Below, in pieces: positions 59,101-64,000 of a DNA stretch of 64,000 nt. The notes under the pieces are model-generated. The model was not told where the DNA came from. It made no database searches and saw only the letters and a list, made by a program, of their open reading frames with translations. The translations under genes and the position numbers were made by a program. Positions within the stretch are counted from its first letter, which is position 1. The number at the start of each line of letters is the position of its first letter. The stretch is from Plazaster borealis (Eukaryota; Echinodermata; Asteroidea; Forcipulatida; Labidiasteridae): NCBI GenBank assembly GCA_021014325.1, contig CM037473.1, positions 10,433,501 to 10,497,500 of the forward strand, read 5' to 3'.

Positions 59101-62100
59101 TCATTTCAAAAGGTGTTTTTGAGATTTTACCTAAAATCTGGAACGGTTATGTCCATGCAGGAAGAATAATCCAAAATTGGAATACACAATCTGAGAAACG
59201 TTTCATGCAGAAATGTTTCTCAGATATTTTGAACCCCTTTCTCTAGGAGGGAATTGTTTCTCATAATGTTATACATTATCAACAGCTGCAGAGCTTCTTA
59301 CCAAGTATGTTTTTATGGTCATTCATTTTTAGGAGTAATTTCCAAAGGCATACCCTCCCTTTAAGGAAAGTAAACAATTCAATTGATGCAAGATCATATT
59401 TTTATAACAGGATAAAATATCTGTCTGGATGATTATTTCTTGACAGGAATTGTCTTGGTTCAAGGGAAGTGAACAAGTCAATAGTATGCAAGATTTATAT
59501 ATTAGGATAACATACCTGTCTGGTTTGATTATTTTGTGACATAAATTGTCTTCAGTTTTTATTTTTAGTTATTGCGATACTTTTACTTCAAGACTGAATA
59601 TTTTTTTTGGAAAAGAAAACAATAGCTGCATATACTGTGCTTGGTTGCTTAGCAGAATATCGCAAAATGTTATTTTAATTTTGTTTCCTCGCATAAAACT
59701 GCATAGATAACTCATTGACGTGTTTTACTCCAGGAAACCAAAAACCATTCGGTTAAAGGTATCGTACTCGTGTGGTAATGACTCAAAACAAATATTAGCA
59801 TAAAAACTTACTTGGTAACAAGCAACGGAGAGCTGTTGATAGTATAAAACATTGTAGGAAACGACTCCCTCTGTTAAGTAACGTAGTTTTTGAGAAAGAG
59901 GTAATTTCTCACTAAAATAATAAAAACTTCTTGCAAGAAGCCTTTTATTCCTATCTGAAAGCACACAAATTTGTACAACAAGGGTGTTTTTTCTTTCATC
60001 ATTTTCTTGCAACTTCGATGACCAATTGAGCCCAAATTTTCACAGGCTTGTTATTTTATGCATATGTTGGGATACAACAAGTGAGAACACTGGTCTTTGA
60101 CAATTACCAAACGTGTACAGTGCCTTTAAGCCTTGTGAACGTCTACAATATCTGAAGAAAGTGTATTTGATTTGCTATTTTTGTCCTGAATGCCAATGTT
60201 TTTGTTATTCAGCGCTGTAGGCTGGTTGTAAAGACCCATGCAAAGAAGAGTCAACATCTTTCTCTAAAGAAATCCACACCCAGCATCTCGATTTGCTTAA
60301 CATTTCCTTTTAGTCTTTCTAATTGAATCTTGCAATTTTCGCTTTTTTATCGACGTTATATGCACACAATGAGCAAGATTCCTCTCAGATTTTATTTGTC
60401 CACATTGACTCCATTTATGGATCCTCAGCTGCCCTTGGAAGTATGACCCTCTCTTTGTTAAATTGTGTGACCACATTAGTCGGTTGTTTATGTCAAGAAA
60501 ATATGAAAGGAAACTGAGAAAATTTTGAACCATTAAGAAGCACAAAGACTTATGGTTAATGCACTGCCACTGCTTATGAAACTAACAACTTCAATAGTCA
60601 TGTTTAGTGAAAATTAAGTTTCCGGCCAAATAATGTGATTTGGATATCTTTTAAGCTACCCTTTTTGACAGGGGGGTAGAGTGAGTGCAGTTCAATGAAC
60701 TCAAGACACTTTGCCAAGCAGAATCTGGAAAGACTATTTTCATCTAATGGATTATTCCACACAAGGGTGTGCGGTAGTTGACCTGTGTGCTAGGGACATA
60801 TACAGGTCTTATATGTGACATGACGCAGAGCAGAAATTCCTAGACAGCATTAAAATGTCTGCTTTGTCACAACTTGATAATAGCCTTTTTCTGTGAATGT
60901 GGTAAAAGTCTCTACAGCCTCTAATATTAAGCCTGGGATGAACAAACTTGATGAGGTAGACTTGCCCAGTCCGAAAGCAAACTTGGAAAAGTAGACTTGC
61001 TCTATGAGTTCTGCCAGAGGGTCGTTCATTTTGTTTACTAACCTTAACTATACTGGACCCAAACTTCCATGCAATGATTGCTCTGGTTTTGCCCGAATTG
61101 GATGGATTTACAAAGCCAAAGGAACCAGGCTCGTTTATAGCTTTGGGTGCTGAGTTGCCATATGCAGGGGGATTCTGTCTGATTGGGAAAGATTTCTAGT
61201 CATAATGCCTCATGGAGTTGGGTTGATTGACACAATATTGCAATCACTTGTACTCCCCCATGGTATGTAGATCTGTCATCGGATACACCTCCTGTACTCA
61301 CAGATTGTGGATCTGGACCCAGTTCCCAGCGTTTCAAATAATTGTAGTCACTGAATATTAGTCCAATTCATCGGTATTATAGTTTTTTACTTACTTACTT
61401 ACTTTTAACAAATTTAACAAAGGGATGATTTTTGTCAGTCATACCAATATGCTCGTCCAAATGAGGATGTTCCATTTTGGACAACGGCATATTCAAAGTA
61501 CTCTCTTTCATAGGCTTATGACCCGGGGGGGGGGGAACTGCCCTCCCAAATTTTGGCAAAACAGTAGGGGAAATTCGGGTACAGCAAGAAGAAGAAGAAA
61601 ATGGACAGATAAAGCCAAAAATACTTTTTACCCGGTATTGTCTTTTATAGGTGTAAAATTTTGGGCAAATCAACCCCTCTGCAACCCTTAACCAAAGAGT
61701 CCCCATGCTTGTGCTTTCTTTGTCGCACTCTTTATCTTGTTTTTGAGAAATTGCTCTTCATTTGACTTCTTGACAAACATGTGGTAATCCAGCTCTGCTA
61801 TGATAAGAATAATTGTAAATGTCTCTTACATTGGAGAATTTTGTCTTCAAAAAAAAAGAAGCACAATGAAGGTAAACTTAGGCTAGTTCTACAAAGAGTT
61901 AACTCTTTAACACATTTTGTTTTTCTTTACCTAAACGGTCATCGACTCCGTACATGGAAGAGAATGAAACCAAAAACCAGCTGCAAGTTGTGCTCTCATA
62001 AAGATATCTTCTTTTATTTCAAATAAAGAGATACCTGCAGAAGTCACAAAGAGTCTGCCAACTTTTTCAAAACTGGTACTTTCACATGTTCTAGAGATCA

Positions 62101-63033
62101 AGACGGTTTCAGAACAAACAATAAGAAGCCGAGGGCAAAGGATAGATTATAAAGCTGAATTGTACAAATATTAGCGATTCCCTGGCTTGTTCTGTGTGGT
62201 TTGGCCTTGAATTATTTGTATAACTCTATCTTATCATGTCGGTGTTTTGTCTGTGACAGTTTGGTGGCCCAAAGGGATCAATTTGTACATACTGCTGGTA
62301 CTCGTCAATTATTTTATTGAAAATTATTTTTATGGGAAACTCAATTATATATTTAAAAATATTATTAAAACATTTGAAATGAAGTCAAGCTTATTATGTT
62401 ATTAGTGTCTCCCTTTCTGTGTTCGATAACCTGCAATGTTGCGGTTTTCTTGTTGTACATAATTTGTGCAACTGTTTTGTGCAACTGTTTTCATTTAAAA
62501 CATACTTTTTTAAATAAATAAATTACTTTAAATGAAATCCAATCCAATCCAAATGCATCCCGTAGCAAAATGCTCTCCAGCACATATAAACCCCTCCCCT
62601 TCATTAAATGGAAGTGACTTATTATTGTAATCATTCAAGTTGCCCTCCCCTGCCCCCACACCCATACCCCCTTCCCCTACCCCTAAAGGATTTGCCACTG
62701 TAATAGTTGTGGCTACATTTCATAACATTTGGCAGGAGTAGTGCACAAAACAAATAATTCTCCCGAATTGTTCTTGTCTTTTTCTTTTACAGTCGGATGA
62801 ATACAGTGACTCCAGCCATGTTCATAATGAACAGTTTCCATCTGCCTGGCACTCCCCTTTCATGGTCAAACTAGCCTTGATCTTTGTCTACACACAACTA
62901 GTCGTGTATAACATCGAGGTGTCGACGAAGCCCTTGTCCTATACTGCCAGTGGCCCCATCATGGAGGTCGCTACAAAAGGATTAGTCCAGAAAGTCGGAG
63001 TTTCCCGGCTGGTGCAGTTGTGTGTTCTGATCG
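29369..63033 (+). CDS. Unrecognised multi-pass membrane protein, at least eight exons, 3' partial
   Basis: Exons: 29369-29521, 30741-30959, 32222-32313, 33859-33923, 35299-35413, 40871-40932, 42075-42202 and 62793-63033. All borders are GT-AG and phases join, giving at least 358 residues. The start has a good context (CACCATG) with an in-frame stop upstream. Hydrophobic segments lie roughly at residues 7-22, 31-50, 61-82, 125-149, 156-173, 178-196, 243-270 and 302-320. Less hydrophobic parts include SSRIAEQIEEQPFLMK and SDEYSDSSHVHNEQFPSAWH. I do not recognise the family. The coding region continues past the window (donor at 63034). Intron 7 is 20.6 kb and the others 1-6 kb; all are full of repeats. 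Exons 4 and 6 are short (65 and 62 nt), so those joins are less certain. Confidence 0.75.
29766..30215. mobile_element. 450-bp inverted-repeat element with ~65-bp arms
   Basis: The left arm (29766-29842) with CCTCCATCC, GAGACCAG, GAGG(A)TTACGA and GGTACACATTTT is mirrored by the right arm (30147-30215) with AAATGTGTACCCATGG, TCGTAACCCTCTGGTCTACA and GGATGGAGG. GATAAT/ATTATC mark the outer ends. It lies in intron 1 of the membrane-protein gene and has no coding frame. Confidence 0.65.
30345..30699. mobile_element. Inverted-repeat element, family D copy
   Basis: It starts TTTTATACTGGACCACAGGC, CCGAGGCCAGTAGTTTTAG and ends GTGGATTTCCCCCC, AAATTCGAGCCCTG. This is the reverse orientation of the element at 7255-7605. 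It lies immediately before exon 2 of the membrane-protein gene. Confidence 0.6.
31051..31730. repeat. Repeat with TCCG microsatellite and three related sub-units
   Basis: The left edge GGCGAGCTGCTTTAGCAGAA has an inverted partner near the right edge (GGCAGCTCGCC, 31700-31712). A (TCCG)n run occupies about 31107-31140. The block CCGCATTGAGACTTTTTGTT then occurs at about 31139, 31327 and, as CCGCATTAAGAC, 31541. Between them GGGT(T/A)CATTATTACCCTCTGG is repeated. Sub-units are roughly 190-215 bp. Intron 2 of the membrane-protein gene. Confidence 0.6.
32456..32895 (+). mobile_element. tRNA-headed SINE, best-preserved family S copy
   Basis: The tRNA-like head has an A box (GTGGCCGAGCAGATAAG), a long variable-arm-like stretch and a B box (GGTTCGAATCC), suggesting a Leu/Ser-type origin. 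The central domain includes CTTAAGCAAGATACTTAACC, GTCCTTCGGATGGGACGTTA and GTTGTGTAATGCACGTAAAA; this block recurs across SINEs of many animals. The tail GCGCCTTGAGCGTCACTGAG, TGTGCGCTTTATAAGAAGCC and ATT repeat match the LINE end at 21697-21955. It lies in intron 3 of the membrane-protein gene, after exon 3. Confidence 0.85.
33385..33762. mobile_element. TTAA-flanked palindromic MITE, family A copy
   Basis: Begins TTAA-AGGCATCGTACACG, ends CGTGTACGATGCCT-TTAA. It contains AACTTCTTGCAAGAAGTT and is in opposite internal orientation to the 6741 copy. It ends about 100 bp before exon 4 of the membrane-protein gene. Confidence 0.8.
34728..34805 (+). repeat. Degenerate tRNA-like repeat remnant
   Basis: An A-box-like TCTAATTGGTAGAGCAC and a B-box-like GGTTCAAACTCC are spaced as in a tRNA, followed by TTGTAGCTAACAATTG. 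The stems do not pair well. Probably a decayed SINE head; intron 4 of the membrane-protein gene. Confidence 0.4.
34886..35176 (-). mobile_element. Composite repeat with internal tRNA-like module, inverted copy
   Basis: Read on the minus strand it carries CCCTTGTGGGTTTTAACTTG, AAATAAAAAGTTGTATCCCC, TTAAGGTGAT, GGTGTGATCCCTGGTTATAC, GGCTTCTGACTGGCACCCCG and the tRNA-like module (34980-34908), then the TTTGTTCACCCCAAAAT tail. The order is identical to 12139-12440. It ends about 120 bp before exon 5 of the membrane-protein gene. Confidence 0.65.
35590..36745. repeat. Region bounded by inverted, related GC-rich arms
   Basis: Around 35600-35760 lie GGAATGTTCCTGTAGGC, GTGGGCCGCCGGAACGCTCC and AACGGACACACGTACTATCG. 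Around 36620-36745 the reverse strand reads GAGTATTCCTGTGGACG, TTGGACCGCCGTAGCGTTCC and CAACGCGTACTATT. The ~1 kb between is AT-rich. A minus-strand frame at 36369-36668 (includes KIADHFGGLDDINAYIFQ before a possible GT donor) matches nothing I recognise. Possibly an old DNA transposon; weak. Confidence 0.35.
39115..39723. mobile_element. Family D inverted-repeat element, enlarged by a nested insertion
   Basis: The left half has GGCTTGAAATTTACACTGGA, GGCCAGTAAACTCACAACCG and GACAAGTCCGGCGG, with the GTCCGGCGGC motif duplicated. The right end is TTTTTCCCACCAAATTCAAG-CCCTG. The extra length compared with other copies is explained by a separate element at 39389-39590. Intron 5 of the membrane-protein gene. 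Confidence 0.6.
39389..39590. mobile_element. 202-bp MITE nested in family D element
   Basis: Ends TATAGACGATGTGACCTCTG and CAGAGGTCACATCGTCTATA are a perfect 20-bp inverted repeat. Inside, GCCGGGCAAGA / TTTTGCCCGGCG pair again. The right flank TGTTAAACTG is the ordinary family D sequence seen at 30570 and 56269, so the insertion is younger than its host element. Confidence 0.85.
40142..40515. mobile_element. TTAA-flanked palindromic MITE, family A copy
   Basis: Begins TTAA-AGGTATCGTACACG and ends CGTGTACAGTGCCT-TTAA, centre AACTTCTTGCAAGAAGTT. Very similar in body to 59753-60129. It lies upstream of exon 6 of the membrane-protein gene. Confidence 0.8.
41635..42023. mobile_element. TTAA-flanked palindromic repeat, family B copy 1
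   Basis: Begins TTAA-AGGCAAAGTATACCTTGG, ends CCAAAAGGTATACCCTCCCT-TTAA. Shared with 59005-59364: AAACTAACCTGTGAA, GGAAGAATAATCCA, AATTGGAATACACA, GAGAAACGTTTCATGCAG and ATCAACAGCTGCAG. Ends 51 bp before exon 7 of the membrane-protein gene. Confidence 0.75.
42280..42605. repeat. Dispersed repeat with GGCCAAAGGC hairpin, second copy
   Basis: Same blocks as 17800-18110: ACACAAGAGTGGAATACGG, CCCATATATCCAACAAGGCC, GTTGGATATGTGATGCAGAC, TTCCGTATTCCACAAGCGCA and AATCAGAATCGAGGATTCAA. Non-coding. Confidence 0.5.
43735..43945. repeat. Dispersed repeat, second copy of the GCCAGCAGGACCAG family
   Basis: Aligns with 18604-18815 over GCCAGCAGGACCAGTTAGCT, AACTAGCCAGCCGGACTAC, GACTGGTCCTCGGGTGTTTT and TGGCCAGCAGACC. 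This copy lacks the small tandem duplication of the other. Confidence 0.5.
44577..44660 (+). repeat. Fragment of the tRNA-Asn-like composite repeat
   Basis: GCCAACATTAGAGCTAGATA, GTTCAGTTGGTAGAGCGC, AGGCACGTTCATC and TTTTTCTTTGTTCAATCC follow the order of the module at 11097-11200, but the T arm is deleted. A TTTAAAGGGAAGATACTA element end begins just after, at 44717. Confidence 0.5.
45990..46235. repeat. Dispersed repeat, second copy of the 16475 family
   Basis: Contains AGGTCAGATGTTTGGCCGAC, GAAAGTTGTAAACTTTCATT, TAGTTAATTAAAAAAC and ACAAACAATTTTGCATGCTA, in the same order as 16475-16735. Confidence 0.45.
46833..46866 (+). repeat. GTTT microsatellite
   Basis: About eight units of GTTT with one GG interruption at each end. 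Simple repeat with no further structure. Confidence 0.8.
47045..47260. repeat. Perfect 108-bp tandem duplication
   Basis: The unit from GATAATAATAAAAGATGATA to TTTTTGAAAACTCTAG occurs at 47045-47152 and again, base for base as far as I can compare, at 47153-47260, with no spacer. The next bases, GATAAGACTT, start like a third unit and then diverge. The unit is AT-rich and non-coding. Confidence 0.9.
48819..49007. mobile_element. Palindromic repeat family P, copy 3
   Basis: Ends GGGCCCAATTTCATAGAGCT and AGCTCTATGAAATTGGGCC are inverted. Internal AGAAATGAGCAGGATACCAG, ACATGTGACATGG and GGCTGGTAACCC match 9217-9407 closely. Confidence 0.75.
49212..49900 (-). mobile_element. tRNA-headed SINE, family S copy, split by a nested repeat
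   Basis: On the minus strand the tRNA-like head starts GGCATGTCATGGCCGAGCGG and is interrupted. It resumes after about 280 bp with the B-box region, then the central domain (CCTTGAGCAAGACACTTAAC, CCTTCGGATGGGACGTGAAG, GTTGTGTAATGCACATAAAG) and a tail ending in AGTGCTTTATATAAACTG and ATT units. The interrupting segment is listed separately. Confidence 0.7.
49587..49868. mobile_element. Repeat inserted within the tRNA-like head of a SINE
   Basis: It begins GGGCCCAGTTTCACGAAGCC, contains TAAGCAG..CTGCTTAC pairs and ATCGTTTATGAAACACACTT, and ends near GTGCTTACTGCTTAG. The sequences on either side join to give the usual head of family S. The start resembles family P, of which it may be a divergent member. 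The right boundary is approximate. Confidence 0.55.
53111..53157. repeat. AAT/ATA microsatellite, probable retroelement tail
   Basis: About fifteen ATA/AAT units. On the minus strand it follows GGTTATGCGCTTGTGTACAT, TTTATGGAATGGGCATAATA, which resembles the GCGC-containing LINE/SINE tails in this window. The run is therefore probably the 3' tail of a retroelement on the minus strand. Confidence 0.6.
54337..54710. mobile_element. TTAA-flanked palindromic MITE, family A copy
   Basis: Begins TTAA-AGGCACTGAACACG, ends CGTGTACGATACCT-TTAA, with AACTTCTTGCAAGAAGTT in the centre. Orientation is as in the 33385 copy. Confidence 0.8.
54905..55060 (-). repeat. Partial tRNA-like SINE, reverse copy of the 55495 family
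   Basis: TTTTAGATGTGGGAGGAAAA and CCCACGCAATCACCGG correspond, reverse-complemented, to the TTTTCCTCCAAAATCTAAAA and CAACCTGATTGCATTGG blocks at 55595-55650. A further relative is at about 19608-19670. Boundaries are approximate. Confidence 0.45.
55495..55810 (+). mobile_element. Second tRNA-like SINE family
   Basis: The head has an A-box-like ATAGGCTCAGTGGTTTCTTC and a B-box GGTTCAAATCCCCGG. The body is CCCAACCTGATTGCATTGG, GGGTTTTCCTCCAAAATCTA and ends near ATATAATAATAATAGCAG. It differs from family S in both head and body. Confidence 0.55.
56048..56380. mobile_element. Family D inverted-repeat element, copy
   Basis: Begins GGCTCAAAATTCATACTGGA, CAGCAGGCCTGTGGCCAGTG and ends CCTGTGGATTTTCCCCAAAA, CATTCAAGCCTTGA. 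CTGGACAAGTCTGGTGGTCT matches the GACAAGTCCGGCGG block of other copies. Confidence 0.6.
56435..56666. mobile_element. 232-bp palindromic element with GTGTCAATTTT arms
   Basis: The left arm TACACTGCAAAAACCGGGGT, GACACCATGGGTG is mirrored on the right by CACCCATGGTGTCAATTTTA, CCCAGTTTTTGCATTGTA. A second inner pair is TAGGGTGTTAAAGTAACACT / AGTGTTATTTTAACACCCTA. The whole sequence can fold into one long hairpin. Confidence 0.75.
58345..58730 (+). mobile_element. tRNA-headed SINE, family S copy
   Basis: Contains ACTCAAGCTCTGGTGTTTCC, CAGCAGAGTGTGTGCTTGAG, CATCCTTTGGATGGGACATA, AGAGAAGGGGTTCACCCC, GGCAGCAGATTGTGCCACAG and the tail GCGAGCGCTTTGAGACGCCC. The first part of the head is missing. Confidence 0.7.
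59005..59364. mobile_element. Family B palindromic repeat, copy 2
   Basis: Begins TTAC-AGGCTAAGTATACC and ends GGCATACCCTCCCT-TTAA; the left TTAA has decayed to TTAC. Body blocks match 41635-42023. Slightly deleted near the centre. Confidence 0.7.
59753..60129. mobile_element. TTAA-flanked palindromic MITE, family A copy
   Basis: Begins TTAA-AGGTATCGTACTCG, ends CGTGTACAGTGCCT-TTAA. Its reading frame ([20 protein letters not shown]) is shared with the 40142 and 54337 copies because they are the same repeat. Confidence 0.8.
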
Positions 63034-63110
63034 GTACTTATATCTATAGGCTTTACCACACAGATGAGTTTGTTTTTGATTACTGATGATGTGTTTTTAA
63101 CATTGGCTGA

Positions 63111-63415
63111 AGCAGGCCTGGAATTACACGGAGGCCATGGCCTCTGTTGCCCCTCGGTCTTGGCCTTGGTGCCCCTTCAAAAGTTTCCTATAGACTTAAA
63201 GATTTTCCAATGGAAGTGCCTTTTACAAAATGAAAATGGCTTTTCCCTATCAAAGGTGAAATAGACCGTGCAAGTCTCGCGCGTATTCGCACATTTTTGG
63301 GACCACTGGTCCCACGCTCATTGCTTTAACGCGTGAAGGAAACAAACTCACGCACTTTAATGGGTCAAAATGTTCGAATACGCCTGAGACTTGCACAGTC
63401 TATTCCAGGCCTGCT
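63111..63415. mobile_element. Inverted-repeat element AGCAGGCCTGGAAT, with nested insertion
   Basis: Ends AGCAGGCCTGGAAT and ATTCCAGGCCTGCT are inverted. The left body matches 27435-27605. The right part is occupied by a separate inverted-repeat element at 63261-63403. It lies just after exon 8 of the membrane-protein gene. Confidence 0.7.
63261..63403. mobile_element. 143-bp MITE nested in the preceding element
   Basis: Ends ATAGACCGTGCAAGTCTC and GAGACTTGCACAGTCTAT are inverted with one mismatch, followed inward by GCGTATTCG / CGAATACGC. The centre has GGGACCACTGGTCCC, a perfect small hairpin. Confidence 0.8.
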
Positions 63416-64000
63416 GAAGAAAGGTCTTGCTTGTCAAACGGGCACCTGTGCACTGGATGCTAATAAGTGCCCTTTGGCTGGACTTGAACCCCTGACCTTC
63501 TGTCTAAATGTTAAAACATAATATTATTTCCTAAACAAAAGTGAAAAGGAAAACTGTCCAACTGAGAATCATTTTGGAAAAATGTGTGTGGAAAATACCA
63601 CTGGAATACGCAAATGCCTGCTCTAGTCATTGTCATTTGTAAATGAGACCAATGTTCTTTTTACGCCAGCTGTTACTTTTCTTTTTGCTGGCGTGCAATT
63701 TAATTGATTTGTGACTTGGCAAAGTTTGTATAACATCACAATGGCTTTCAATGCTCTGAAGTGTTAGTCTTTAATGTTGATTTGATTTAGAGACATACTG
63801 GTTTGGTGATTAATAAGAGAAATATAATAATCTTAACATTGGTTTTGAAAATAAGTTATTCTGATGTATATTTCCTTCTGACAGGCTGTCGTTTCTAAGA
63901 AAATATTATTTAGATCCTGTCAAGAGTTTAGTATTGATTTGATATTAGTATACCTCATACATATTCATGATCGAGAGCTGTATTCTCATTGGTCCATTTA

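Larger units (their letters stand above)
42203..62792. other. 20.6-kb intron of the membrane-protein gene, largely repeats
   Basis: No additional convincing coding exon was found on either strand. Recognisable contents are the repeats listed individually at 42280, 43735, 44717, 45990, 46833, 47045, 48819, 49212, 53111, 54337, 54905, 55495, 56048, 56435, 58345, 59005 and 59753. Stretches such as 50450-52250, 57200-58050 and 60150-62750 show nothing I can name, apart from a possible AAAGAGACAATT/AATTGTCTCTTT inverted pair at about 57349-57658. Confidence 0.55.
63034..64000 (+). other. Intron 8 of the membrane-protein gene, to window end
   Basis: After the GTACTTAT donor at 63034 no further exon is recognisable. 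The nested MITE pair occupies 63111-63415; a short tRNA-like remnant (GCTGGACTTGAACCCCTGAC on the plus strand, i.e. an inverted B box) is at about 63477-63496; 63500-64000 is AT-rich with nothing I can name. Confidence 0.5.

Overview
This is eukaryotic nuclear DNA from an invertebrate animal, most likely an echinoderm or another marine invertebrate deuterostome. The species cannot be named from the sequence alone. The evidence is intron-rich, animal-type genes with GT-AG splice sites, a fibrinogen-domain lectin-like gene preceded by a PAN/Apple domain, and a very dense population of short inverted-repeat elements and tRNA-derived SINEs. Most long open frames outside the genes below are chance frames or frames inside repeats.

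Layout, left to right: (1) 3-878 (+), the 3' end of a PAN plus fibrinogen-related gene. (2) 879-8113, intergenic DNA full of inverted-repeat elements. (3) 8114-18994 (-), a complete nine-exon RAD51D (homologous recombination); its intron 3 holds a truncated fibrinogen-domain copy broken by a small retroelement tail. (4) 20258-24223 (+), five exons of a C11orf54-type ester hydrolase, head to head with RAD51D. (5) about 24681-25000 (+), a charged coiled-coil exon of unknown gene, running into a 500-base assembly gap (25001-25500). (6) 25693-29094 (-), five exons of TRMT44 (tRNA uracil-2'-O-methyltransferase), 3' end missing at the gap. (7) a 274-bp divergent promoter with ZNF143-like and YY1-like motifs. 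(8) 29369 to beyond 63033 (+), at least eight exons of an unrecognised multi-pass membrane protein with a 20.6-kb intron.

The genes do not form one pathway; they are neighbouring housekeeping-type genes in head-to-head and tail-to-tail pairs. RAD51D acts in DNA repair and TRMT44 in tRNA modification. The C11orf54 family is a cytoplasmic/nuclear metal-dependent hydrolase.

The most informative observations are the preserved RAD51D exon sizes compared with vertebrates, two convergent genes both cut at the same gap, a fibrinogen copy interrupted by an element with a 5-bp target duplication, a dispersed repeat carrying an internal tRNA-Asn-like module, and a set of TTAA-flanked palindromic elements, some nested. 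I found no convincing new enzymatic or defence system. The least explained items are the membrane-protein gene and the coiled-coil exon.
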